The notes beneath the pieces were generated by a model, which saw only the letters and a program-made list of their open reading frames with translations, ran no database searches and was not told where the DNA came from. A stretch of 45,424 nt of DNA from Chitinophagales bacterium (GTDB lineage: Bacteria; Bacteroidota; Bacteroidia; Chitinophagales; JANQFB01), in the NCBI GenBank assembly GCA_028278085.1, contig JANQFB010000480.1, positions 1 to 45,424 of the forward strand, read 5' to 3'. Both the position numbers and the translations under genes were made by a program. Shown here in pieces: positions 27,711 through 35,615 of this stretch (position 1 is its first letter; each line of letters opens with the position of its first letter).

Positions 27711-28196
27711 GTGCGCGACATCTCGATCGTGCGGCTCGCGTGGCTGGGGTGGGGAGCCCCACGCTCGCTGCACGACGACGGGTGGCAGCGCCCGGGGTGA
27801 CCGGTCAATGGGCCCGCGCTGGACGCGCGGGGCAGTACCGTGGCGGTGGCATGGTTCACCCGCGGCGGCGGCGGCCCCAAGGTGCTCTGCATGACGTCCT
27901 CCGACGGCGGCGAGACGTTCGGCAAGCCCGTGAAGGTCTCCGGCAAGGAACCCATCGGCCGCTGCGGTGTCGCCGTACTGGCAGACGGAGCGGTCGCCAC
28001 CTGCTGGCTCGAGCTGGTGGACAACGTCGCCGAGGTCCGCGTATCCCGGAACGGCGCGCAGGCAGTCGTCGTCGCCCGGACGGCGGCGAGCCGTTCGGCC
28101 GGCGTCCCCGAGATCGTCGCGGAAGGGAAGAACGTGGTCGTGGCGTGGCGTGACGTCTCGAAGCGTCGTGTCCTGACCGCGCGCGTGACGTGGTGA
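27705..28196 (+). pseudogene. 3' part of a sialidase-like (BNR) protein, cut at the junction, with an in-frame TGA
   Basis: The readable frame runs from KDVRDISIVRLAWLGW and SLHDDGWQRPG through a TGA at 27798-27800 to PVNGPALDARGSTVAVAWF and to the stop at 28194-28196 (119 codons after the first GTG at 27840). The text on both sides fits exo-sialidase-like secreted beta-propellers, which usually read GCPVNGPA, so the TGA stands where a cysteine (TGC) is expected. DGGETFGKPVKVSG is a BNR/Asp-box repeat. The product would be a secreted or periplasmic propeller; the N-terminus is missing. The TGA may be a base error near the junction, a disabling mutation or, least likely, selenocysteine. It converges on 28200-30239, three bases away. 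Confidence 0.7.
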
Positions 28197-28199
28197 GAG

Positions 28200-30239
28200 C
28201 TAGCGCTTGAGAGCCTGGACCGCATCCACGATGACGTAGCCGTCCGTCGCGCGGTTGGAGACGATGACCCGGGCGCTCGCGTCCAGGGTGTGGGTGCCGA
28301 GGGAAACCCAGGTCCTGTCGATGGGGGCGGCCGTGCGCTGGTTGACGGTCCTCGTCACGTTCCCGGATGCCGTGCGGATCGTGACGGGAACGTTGGTCGC
28401 GCGGTTCGGATTCGCGCTGTAGGCGAGGCGAATCTCGTACCGGCCAGGGGTCGTCACGCGCAGCTCGAAGCTCGCGTTCGCGTCGCCCTTGCCCAGGTTG
28501 CCGTCGTGTCGGTAGCCGATGCCGACGAACGGGCCGACGCTGGCGCTCGGTGCCCACGCGCCCTCGAGCTCGGCGTCCCGGTCGTCGACGACGATCCCCT
28601 CGAGGTTCTCGGGGTCGATGGAGCGCTGGCGGACGGGCTTCGTGCCCTTCCACTCGAGAACCTGGCCGGCTGCCAGCAGTCGCGCGCGAAGGGCCTCGTA
28701 TCGAACACCCTGGACGGAAGTCGCTCCGCGAATGGCCAGGTCCGCCGCCGTGGCCGCCGACTCGCCGAGGATCATGAACACGGGCTCCATCCGGATCGAG
28801 CCGTACGCGATGTGGGATGCCGACAGGCACACCGGCACCAGGAGGTTCGAGCACTCGCCGTCGGCGGGAACGATCGACCTGTAGGAGATCGGGTACGGCG
28901 ACGTGGGCGGCACCTGGATGTCGCCTTCGTTGCGCACGCGTCCGTCGCTGTCGACCCAACGCTGCACGTTGTGCGAGTCCATGTTGTACGCCGCGAGTCC
29001 GACCGGATCATCGCAGCGATGGACGCCGAGGCAGTGCAGCTCGGTCATGACGGTGGCAGCGATCATCCGCCGGCCCTCGCGTACGTAGAGTTCGTGAGGC
29101 CAGTTCCCGGTCTGGATGAACTCGTCCTTCGACAGGCCCCAGCGCGAGACGCGTCGGCGCACGCTCTCGGGCACTCGTGGATGGTTCGCCATCGTCCAGA
29201 AGAGGCCCTGCTGCCAGCGTCGGTGCAGATCGAACAGGCGGGCGCGCGTCGCGTAGTCCCCCTCGGGCCAAGCCCAGCTCATTCCGATGAAGTCGGTCGA
29301 GACGGCGTGGTTGTTGTTGGTGTCCGTCTTCCGGTTCGGCATCGCGATCGAGTGGAACGGGATGCGCAGATCGCCCGCCTCGAAGTTGCGGATGAGGAGC
29401 TCGTACCAGCTGGCGTCGTAGCCGTCCGGCTTCGGGAAGGGAACGCGGTTCTCCGGTACGTCGGTGAGGCAGAGCCGGAAGTTGTATGCCTGCACCTTGC
29501 CGTCGCCCGAACGTTCCCGACCTGCTTTCCGCCCCTGGATTCCAAACAACAGCCCGCTGCGCGGGTCGTTCCGCACGACGAACGGGTCGACGTCCTTGAC
29601 GAACTGGTGCTTCACGGAGCGCAGGGTCTGCACGCCGTTCAACGTCTCGCCGTAGCGGGCGCAGGGCTCGCGTCCGACGTGATAGCTGACGCCGGCCTTG
29701 GCCAGCAGGTCGCCCTCGTAGGTCGCGTCGACGAACATCCGGCCGCGCCAATGCCGTTTCGATTCGGTGACGAGAGCCACGATGCGCGTCCCGTCCATCA
29801 CGCATCCGTATTCGAGATCGAGGCGCTCCCCGGACTCCACCTGAACCTTCGACTCGGCGAGCATCGCGGCGAACGTCTCTTGCGCGACGTGGGGTTCGAA
29901 GTACCAGAGGGCATCTTCGTCTCGCCAGCCGCGGAACTGGTCACGACGCTGGTACTTCCATTCCGCGTCGTTCGAGTAGCGCTCGCGGATCCGTCGGTAG
30001 AAGCTGCGCGAAAGCCCTCCGATCGCTCGCTTGTTCCCGATGTCGGTCGCACCGAGCCCGGATGCAGTCAGTCCTCCGACGTGGTGCGTCGGGTTGACGA
30101 GAACCACGGAGCGTCCGAGTTGAGCGGCCTTGACGGCGCAGACGACGCCGGCCGACGTACCCCCGTAGACGACGACATCGAAGACCGGCTGCGCGTGCCC
30201 TGACAGTGCGACCAGGCAGAGGATGATGATGGCTCTCAT
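28200..30239 (-). CDS. Secreted FAD-dependent oxidoreductase with golvesin/xanthan-lyase-type C-terminal domain
   Basis: The protein has 679 residues. Residues 1-17 are a signal peptide (MRAIIILCLVALSGHAQ). The FAD-binding Rossmann motif follows at once: VVVYGGTSAGVVCAVKAAQL, RSVVLVNPTHHVGG. The central part is the FAD_oxidored family common in Planctomycetota and Verrucomicrobiota, with DATYEGDLLAKAGVSY and YRSIVPADGECSNLLVPVC. From about residue 545 comes a beta-sandwich (GYRHDGNLGKGDANASFELR, then GRYEIRLAYSANPNRA) like the C-terminal domain of golvesin and xanthan lyases, probably carbohydrate-binding. Its ATG overlaps the stop of 30236-31114 by four bases (ATGA). The substrate is unknown; an exported sugar-related oxidation is a fair guess. 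Confidence 0.8.
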   Translation of the reverse strand: MRAIIILCLVALSGHAQPVFDVVVYGGTSAGVVCAVKAAQLGRSVVLVNPTHHVGGLTASGLGATDIGNKRAIGGLSRSFYRRIRERYSNDAEWKYQRRDQFRGWRDEDALWYFEPHVAQETFAAMLAESKVQVESGERLDLEYGCVMDGTRIVALVTESKRHWRGRMFVDATYEGDLLAKAGVSYHVGREPCARYGETLNGVQTLRSVKHQFVKDVDPFVVRNDPRSGLLFGIQGRKAGRERSGDGKVQAYNFRLCLTDVPENRVPFPKPDGYDASWYELLIRNFEAGDLRIPFHSIAMPNRKTDTNNNHAVSTDFIGMSWAWPEGDYATRARLFDLHRRWQQGLFWTMANHPRVPESVRRRVSRWGLSKDEFIQTGNWPHELYVREGRRMIAATVMTELHCLGVHRCDDPVGLAAYNMDSHNVQRWVDSDGRVRNEGDIQVPPTSPYPISYRSIVPADGECSNLLVPVCLSASHIAYGSIRMEPVFMILGESAATAADLAIRGATSVQGVRYEALRARLLAAGQVLEWKGTKPVRQRSIDPENLEGIVVDDRDAELEGAWAPSASVGPFVGIGYRHDGNLGKGDANASFELRVTTPGRYEIRLAYSANPNRATNVPVTIRTASGNVTRTVNQRTAAPIDRTWVSLGTHTLDASARVIVSNRATDGYVIVDAVQALKR

Positions 30240-31114
30240 GGAATCCCGGCCATCTTCGACCCCGCTTCGCCCGAGTCAAGCGGCCGCGCCGCCATTGCGG
30301 CGATGAGGCGCCCTCGGCGCTCCACGAGCCGTGGCCGCACCCGGTGTCGTTCGCAGTATCTTCGCCACAGGCTCTCCAAGCGTTCGGACGGACCCGCCTC
30401 GGGAGTGAAGACGGCGGCGTGCTCCGGCTCCCTGACCAGCGTGAGATCCGAGAGGTCGACCGTCACCGTGCCGATGCATTCGAGACGGTCGTCCACGAAC
30501 GAGACATGCACGCGCGCTGGGCCCGGGGCGGCGACTCCTTCGTAGATGTCCAGCGATGCGAAGGCGCGCTCGCCGATCCTGTAACCGTCGGTGCGCGCGT
30601 TGGGGAAGACGACACCGTACGGCACGCGTTCGAGGTCCAGCGCGTCCGGCAGCTCCTGTGCGGGACGCCCACGATCGGCGCGGTGTCCCGCATCGGCGAG
30701 CGCGGCCTCGTAGAGATGACCGAGCAGCTCTCCGTCGAGCTCGCTGGTGAGCCACCTGGCGATGTCGTTGTACTCGGGGGCGTGGATGCTGACCCGGCCG
30801 CACGCCAGGTCGACGATGGCTTCGGTCTGCGGGCCCTCCAGCGCCGGCGCGGCGCCGTCGTTGGCTCCACTCGGAAACAGGATGCGCGCGTCCCTTACGG
30901 AGACGGCGACCACGAGCGCGTCGATGACGACGCACGCCAAGGTGACGTCGTGATCGCCGCCAGGCTCGAGAACCGACGTCGTGGTCCCCAAGAGTCCTTC
31001 GTCGCGGCCACGGCGATGCCGCCAGAGAACGAACGAACCTTGCGGCCCGAGCTGACGGTGGCGGGAGGGATCGAGAACGAGGAGACCGGGTTGGAGCGGC
31101 GAATCCGGGAGCAT
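30236..31114 (-). CDS. Hypothetical protein coupled to the FAD oxidoreductase
   Basis: The protein has up to 292 residues; coding character is clear from about VTLACVVIDALVVAVSV onward, and the first 50 residues are less certain. No signal peptide is evident. Stretches such as CGRVSIHAPEYNDIARWLTS and ARVHVSFVDDRLECIGTVTV read as a mixed alpha/beta domain, but I cannot name it. Its stop overlaps the ATG of 28200-30239 (ATGA), so the two are coupled. It is divergent from the peroxidase gene at 31260. An opposite frame of 258 codons covers the same stretch but fits less well. Confidence 0.6.
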   Translation of the reverse strand: MLPDSPLQPGLLVLDPSRHRQLGPQGSFVLWRHRRGRDEGLLGTTTSVLEPGGDHDVTLACVVIDALVVAVSVRDARILFPSGANDGAAPALEGPQTEAIVDLACGRVSIHAPEYNDIARWLTSELDGELLGHLYEAALADAGHRADRGRPAQELPDALDLERVPYGVVFPNARTDGYRIGERAFASLDIYEGVAAPGPARVHVSFVDDRLECIGTVTVDLSDLTLVREPEHAAVFTPEAGPSERLESLWRRYCERHRVRPRLVERRGRLIAAMAARPLDSGEAGSKMAGIP

Positions 31115-31259
31115 GAATGACCTCGCGCCGACGCGGTCCGGGCCGTGGGGGTCAGATCGTAGCCGTTGCGGGCGCGGGTCCGTGGCCGGGAGTGAAGGTA
31201 ACCGGGTTCCGACGGGTTCTCGTTACGACGGCTACGATGTCGGCGTTGGGAGAAGAGTG
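31115..31259. promoter_or_regulatory. Divergent intergenic region with probable promoters for both sides
   Basis: These 145 bases separate the oppositely directed genes 30236-31114 and 31260-32261, so both promoters should lie here. A Shine-Dalgarno stretch GGGAGAAG stands seven bases before the ATG at 31260. I could not identify a -35/-10 pair with confidence. Confidence 0.45.
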
Positions 31260-32261
31260 ATGAAGCTTGTCTGCGCGGTACTCATGGCGGTGTTGGTGGG
31301 AACGGTGACGGCACAGCCGGTGCTCCCACGAGACACGTTGCCCGAGCGCTTTTGGGAGGCTCCGTGGCCGTTCGGCCTCGGCAAGCCGCCGGCGACGTGG
31401 GAGAGCCCGGTCCGCCCCGACCGCATCGCACTCGGCCGCGCGCTGTTCTTCGATCCTTTGCTTTCGATCGATCGGACGGTCTCGTGTGCCTCCTGCCATC
31501 GGCCCGAAGCCGGTTTCGCGTCGCCGGAGGCGCTACCTCCCGGAGCGGCCGGCAAGCGGGCCCTCCGCAACGCGCCATCGCTCTTCAACCGGGCCCTCGG
31601 AGTGCACTTCTCCTGGGACGGCAAGGCGAAGACCCTCGAGCAGCAGGTCGTCATGCCGATCTCCAATCCCAACGAGATGGACCTCCCACTCGAGGACGCG
31701 CTCGGACGGCTGCGTGCGGATGCCGGATACAAGCGGCAGTTCAAGGCCGCGTACGGCGGGGAAGCTACCGCCGACACGCTCGCTGACGCGCTGGCCGGCT
31801 TCGTCGGGCGCCTGACTCTCGGCGACAGCCCGGTGGACCGGTTCCAGGGTGCTCGGGACAGGAATGCGCTCAACGTGGAGGAGCGTGCCGGCCTCTGGAT
31901 CTACGAGAGCAAGGGGCGCTGCTGGACCTGTCACAGCGGCCCGAACTTCTCCGACGAGCTCTTTCACAACACCGGGGTCGGGGTCGTGGACGAAAAGCCC
32001 GAGCCGGGCCGTATGGCCGTGACCGGGAAGGCCGCTGATCGAGGCGGCTTCCGGACGCCGACCCTGCGTGGCCTCGTCCAATCCGCGCCGTACATGCATG
32101 ACGGGAGCGTGAAGACACTCGAAGAGGTCGTGGCTTTCTATCGGCGTGGCGGAAACAAGAACCCGTCCCTCGACCCTCTCCTGGTGCCCCTCGATCTCAC
32201 CGACGAGGACGCCAGCAACCTGGTCGCGTTTCTCAAGGCGCTGTCGCGCGCCGGTCGCTGA
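31260..32261 (+). CDS. Di-haem cytochrome c peroxidase family protein
   Basis: The protein has 333 residues from the ATG at 31260, which has GGGAGAAG before it; the longer frame to 31113 lacks this. MKLVCAVLMAVLVGTVTAQ is a signal peptide, so the product is periplasmic. Two haem-binding motifs, C76-A-S-C-H80 and C221-W-T-C-H225, define the di-haem CCP/MauG family. ALFFDPLLSIDRTVSCASCH, NAPSLFN, EMDLP, FRTPTLRGLVQSAPYMHDGS and YRRGG are family hallmarks; the Met of PYMHDG is the likely axial ligand. The enzyme reduces hydrogen peroxide with electrons from a cytochrome, or as a MauG relative oxidises another protein. It stands alone on its strand. Confidence 0.88.
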   Translation: MKLVCAVLMAVLVGTVTAQPVLPRDTLPERFWEAPWPFGLGKPPATWESPVRPDRIALGRALFFDPLLSIDRTVSCASCHRPEAGFASPEALPPGAAGKRALRNAPSLFNRALGVHFSWDGKAKTLEQQVVMPISNPNEMDLPLEDALGRLRADAGYKRQFKAAYGGEATADTLADALAGFVGRLTLGDSPVDRFQGARDRNALNVEERAGLWIYESKGRCWTCHSGPNFSDELFHNTGVGVVDEKPEPGRMAVTGKAADRGGFRTPTLRGLVQSAPYMHDGSVKTLEEVVAFYRRGGNKNPSLDPLLVPLDLTDEDASNLVAFLKALSRAGR

Positions 32262-32752
32262 GCCTCCGCGCGCGAAAGCGACGCGAAACCGGAAGTCCCG
32301 GCAGCGGGGTTTGCGGTTGCGAGGCTTTCGTCAGGTGTCCCATGCGCCTGTGGCCCTGGATTGTCGGGCTCTGGGCAACGGGGGGAGTGAAGAATCCGGA
32401 AAGACGGGACGAACCCGCATTCGCGCAACGCCCGGCAATTCCCCATAACCCGGCGCGCGTGGTGGCTTCTTTCCGCGTGGATGCTCAGGCTCCCATTCCT
32501 GCGCGTCGAACAGAAGGGTGCGAAGGGAAGTCGAAGGCGCGTACCCCATGATCCGCGCCCGAGACGACGTCGGCCCCCCGTTCGAAGGACCCAGGCCATG
32601 ACACCTCGGGTCAAGCGTTGCAGGGCGACCTCGGGGAGTCAGCTCCGTCGTAGCCAGCTCGGCGCGAACGGGGGCGGCGGGCTTGGTTGAGCCGTTGCCC
32701 CTCGCCGCGCCGTCACTCGCCTGAGAAACACACAGGGCCTGAAACCAGGCCT

Positions 32753-32808
32753 GCCCGCTCGTGGAAGGCTCTGGGGGGGGCACCACCACGAGCGGGCTGC
32801 TTTTTTTT
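32753..32808 (+). terminator. Strong Rho-independent terminator, plus strand
   Basis: A perfect 12-base stem GCCCGCTCGTGG (32753-32764) / CCACGAGCGGGC (32786-32797) is followed by TGC and eight T (32801-32808). It is the best terminator in the window for plus-strand transcription. The nearest plus-strand gene ends 490 bases before it. Confidence 0.85.
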
Positions 32809-32893
32809 CGGGCGTCTTCCGCGCACGCGTGCGTTCCCCATGAGTTCGTCCATGACGGCTCCGCGACCGCGAGAGACCGCCGGGCCAAAAGAG

Positions 32894-32927
32894 AAGGGGG
32901 CGCCCGTCGTGAGACGGACACCCCCTT
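32894..32927 (-). terminator. Strong hairpin, possible minus-strand terminator
   Basis: AAGGGGG (32894-32900) pairs with CCCCCTT (32921-32927), with further pairing CCGTC / GACGG inside and a GTGA loop. On the minus strand it is followed by CTCTTTTGG, a short T run. No minus-strand gene ends nearby, so its transcript is unknown. Confidence 0.5.
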
Positions 32928-33437
32928 CAGAGAGGAGATGAGGTTGCGTGCGGAACTGAGTCTGTTCGGTCGGGATGACCCCGGTGGCCGCGGTGCGCAA
33001 TCGAGCCGCACGCACCGCGGCCGGAGTCGTTCTACTGCAGCAGCAGTACAGCGAGGGAGGATCGCCGTCGAGGTGGGCAAGCGCCCGTGCTCTGCGGCGT
33101 CGTGTTGTCGTTGGTGCCGATCCTGTCGCGCATGGTCTTGCTCTTGGGCCAAGCACGGACGCTCGCACGCGCGGATCGGTTGCCCGGCCCTGTTACGTGC
33201 GGAGTCTGTCATGGCCGATGCCCTCCTGCCGATGGAGGTCTTCGATCACTCCGCGCGAACCGAGGGGGGTGAGGGGTTGCGGTTCGCTTCGCTGTTCCGT
33301 CTATCGATCGATGATCGCGGCGCCTTGACGCGGAATCGGGAGCGAGGAGACATCGGTCGCAGAGACCAACGGAAAGCGAAGAGAGCGCCGATGGTATTGC
33401 CGGTTGCGCCGTTCCATGAGCGCGCTGCGGTAGGCAC

Positions 33438-33478
33438 AAAAAAAGAGACGAGCACGCCCCGCGGGCTGCGATCGTCTC
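33438..33478 (-). terminator. Rho-independent terminator of the ten-gene minus-strand run
   Basis: On the minus strand the stem GAGACGA / TCGTCTC (33445-33451 and 33472-33478), with GC-rich pairing inside, is followed by seven T (33438-33444 as A on the plus strand). It lies 112 bases past the stop of the acyltransferase gene at 33590, the last gene of the run. Confidence 0.85.
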
Positions 33479-33589
33479 AGTTCAAAATGTGTGATGTATG
33501 TCCGACGAGTCCGCGGGGCGCTCGCCAACCGATTCATCGGCACTCGGCCGGTGCGACCTGAGCACCAAACCGGTCCCGGCCATCACATT

Positions 33590-34552
33590 TCAGGATACGA
33601 GGGCGTCCGGGTCTGGCTTCGATGCCCCGGGCGCCTGGTCCGCGAGCTCAGGCCGCGTCTTCCAGCGCCGGTGGGTCCAGAGCCACTGCTCCGGCTCACG
33701 GCGCACCGCTTCCTCGATCTCGGCGGTGACCGCCTGCATGAGGCGGTTCACCTCGGAATCCCGATCTGCGTCCGCGTGCGGAACGTGTGGGGCGCGGATG
33801 TCGACCTCGAACTCCAGCGGCCGGTTTCCCCGTCGGCTCACGACGGTGAACAGGGGGCGTCCGGCGCGAAGAGCGAGAACCCCTGCGGTCGGGGCCGTCG
33901 CCGCGACGGTTCCGAAGAACTTCACCCAGACACGCCGGCCGCTGCGACGGTTGATGTCGACCATCATGGCGATCACGCGCCCCGGGACGAGGTGCGACGC
34001 CAGCTCGCGTGCGCCGCCGCGGTTGTCGACCAGCGTCAGGCCATGACGCTCCCGCGCGCCCCGGAGCCAGCGCTCGAGATACGGATTGTCGAGCGGACGG
34101 GCGAGGGTCGCGCACGGGAGGCCGAACAGCGATGAGGCGACAGCCATCACCTCGTAGGCGCCGAAATGGGCCGCGGCGATCACCGCACCCCCTTGCTCGA
34201 CAGCGTGCCGAAGGCGCTCCATCGCATCAGGGTCCCGGACCTTGATGCGGGCCTTCAGGCGTTCAGGGTCCTTCGGCAGACGCGCGAGCTCCATGAAGGA
34301 GAGGCACAGGTTCGCGAGCGACAGGCGTCCGAGGCGGTCGGGGTCGGGTGCGTCGGGTCCCGACCCGAACGCGAGCCGGACGTTCTCGCGCACGACGCGT
34401 CTTCGGCTCGTGATGACGCGGTACAGGATGCGCCCCAGGAGTCGGGACGTGGGCGCGAGCATCCGCGCGGGCATCAACTGCACGCCGAACAGGACGCTGC
34501 GGGCGAGAGCGAACTCGACGACGTTGCGGAGCCAGCTGCGGCGACGGGCCAT
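33590..34552 (-). CDS. LpxL/HtrB-type lysophospholipid (lipid A) acyltransferase
   Basis: The protein has 320 residues from the ATG at 34552 (MARRRSWLRNVVEFALA). A frame extends further upstream but is Ser/Arg-rich and not coding. The catalytic HX4E motif is AAAHFGAYEVMA. Other family marks are NRRSGRRVWVKFFG, LALRAGRPLFTVV and the near-terminal EPEQWLWTHRRWKTRP. Such enzymes add a secondary acyl chain to lipid A, or to a related lipid, at the inner membrane; the N-terminal hydrophobic helix fits membrane attachment. It lies 76 bases after the TolB-like gene and is followed by a clear terminator, so it closes the transcript. Confidence 0.88.
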   Translation of the reverse strand: MARRRSWLRNVVEFALARSVLFGVQLMPARMLAPTSRLLGRILYRVITSRRRVVRENVRLAFGSGPDAPDPDRLGRLSLANLCLSFMELARLPKDPERLKARIKVRDPDAMERLRHAVEQGGAVIAAAHFGAYEVMAVASSLFGLPCATLARPLDNPYLERWLRGARERHGLTLVDNRGGARELASHLVPGRVIAMMVDINRRSGRRVWVKFFGTVAATAPTAGVLALRAGRPLFTVVSRRGNRPLEFEVDIRAPHVPHADADRDSEVNRLMQAVTAEIEEAVRREPEQWLWTHRRWKTRPELADQAPGASKPDPDALVS

Positions 34553-34628
34553 GGGCGGCGAGATGGTAGCAGGGGCACACCCAGCGCTCAGCCAAGAGCC
34601 CGACGTCCGGGCCGAGCGCGGGATCCAC

Positions 34629-35552
34629 CTATCGTTGCTTGGGCTCCCACCAGAGCACCCGGATGCCGTGCTTCGCATCGAGCGTCTTGGCGATCGGCGA
34701 CCCCTCCACCGGGAACAGGAACACCTCGTGGTCGCCAAAGACCTTCGCGTTGCCCTCGCGCCCTCCGAGGAACGTGATGCGGCACGCGAATGCCTGGGAG
34801 TCCGGGCGCCAGGACATGGCCCACGCGCCGTGGGCCCACATGGCGTTGTGGAGCTTCTTGCCGAGCTTCTCGAGATCCCACGTCCGGGTCTTCTTCTGGC
34901 TCGGGACGTCCCAGAGGTCGATGGCGCCGGAGCGAGCGACGACGAGCCAGCGGCCGTCAGGGCTGAACCTGCAGCCGAGGAAGGCTCCGGCCGTCTCCAG
35001 GACGACACGCTCCTTGCCGCCGGCGGTCGTGAGGACGAGGTCCCCCTTCGGCAGCTTGGTGAACCTCTTCGGCACGGGGCGTTCGATCCAGGCGATCAAC
35101 CCCTCGGACGATTCCGTGGGGGAGACGACGTTTCCGTCGTACGTCGCGAGGCGCCGGACCTCGCCGCGGCGCGAGCCGACGGTGACGCGCATGGGTTGCC
35201 ACAGCCTTCCGACGCGGGTGCAGAAGACGACGGCCTTGCCGTTCGGAGCCCAGCACGGGTACGCCTCGTCCCCGGGGGTGTCCGTCAGGTGGAGGCTCTT
35301 GCGGTTGTTCCCGTCGAGTACGAGGTCGGTTCGCGGACCGGTTCGTCCTCGTCCCGCCCGGACCCAGAGCTGTCCGTCCGGACTCGGTACCGCGGCCCCC
35401 GCGGCCAATGATCCGGCGGGCTCGACGACCTTGCCGTCCTCGGAGATGCAGACGGACGACCCGTCTGTGTCCGCCACCCTCAACCACCACCGTGGGGGTG
35501 TCTGGGCTGCCGCATGAGTCACCAGTATGAGCAACGTGATCAGCTTCGACAT
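34629..35552 (-). CDS. Exported TolB/WD40-like beta-propeller protein
   Basis: The protein has 307 residues from the ATG at 35552, with GGGAGAA before it. The signal peptide is MSKLITLLILVTHAAAQ. Blades of the PD40/TolB type recur: DGQLWVRAG, GDEAYPCWAPNGKAVVFCTR, CRFSPDGRWLVVARS and AMSWRPDSQAFACRITF. The fold should be a six-bladed propeller in the periplasm, usually for protein contact rather than catalysis. It lies 63 bases after the metallopeptidase gene in the same run. The partner is unknown. Confidence 0.75.
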   Translation of the reverse strand: MSKLITLLILVTHAAAQTPPRWWLRVADTDGSSVCISEDGKVVEPAGSLAAGAAVPSPDGQLWVRAGRGRTGPRTDLVLDGNNRKSLHLTDTPGDEAYPCWAPNGKAVVFCTRVGRLWQPMRVTVGSRRGEVRRLATYDGNVVSPTESSEGLIAWIERPVPKRFTKLPKGDLVLTTAGGKERVVLETAGAFLGCRFSPDGRWLVVARSGAIDLWDVPSQKKTRTWDLEKLGKKLHNAMWAHGAWAMSWRPDSQAFACRITFLGGREGNAKVFGDHEVFLFPVEGSPIAKTLDAKHGIRVLWWEPKQR

Positions 35553-35615
35553 GTTGTTTCTCCCACGACTGGGACGCCGCCGACCGCGTGGATCTTCAGC
35601 CGCGTGACGCGCTCG

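Larger units (their letters stand above)
32262..33589. other. Long gap without a supported gene, three strong hairpins
   Basis: Frames of up to about 290 codons exist on both strands here, but all are Arg/Pro/Ser-rich and overlap each other, as expected in GC-rich non-coding DNA; none has a convincing domain or ribosome site. Three hairpins are listed separately (32753-32808, 32894-32927, 33438-33478). The first is far from the peroxidase stop (32261), so a small RNA or a long 3' leader could be present. I recognise no known RNA family. Confidence 0.5.

Noticed and set aside
27703-27773. Extended N-terminus of the tail collar gene to an ATG at 27773
   Set aside because: This part is GC-rich sequence from the other genome and is coding for the sialidase-like protein on the opposite strand. 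It is an accident of the junction.
28290-30203. Plus-strand frame of 637 codons opposite the FAD oxidoreductase
   Set aside because: It is very rich in Arg, Val, Asp and Gly with no domain, and the minus strand has a signal peptide, an FAD motif and a full family match. GC-rich DNA gives such mirror frames.
31113-31259. N-terminal extension of the cytochrome c peroxidase
   Set aside because: The extension has no ribosome site and low-complexity sequence, while the ATG at 31260 has GGGAGAAG and begins a clean signal peptide.
32713-33168. Minus-strand frame of 151 codons in the 1.3-kb gap
   Set aside because: It is Arg/Pro/Ala-rich, spans both a terminator and a hairpin, and has no ribosome site or recognisable domain.
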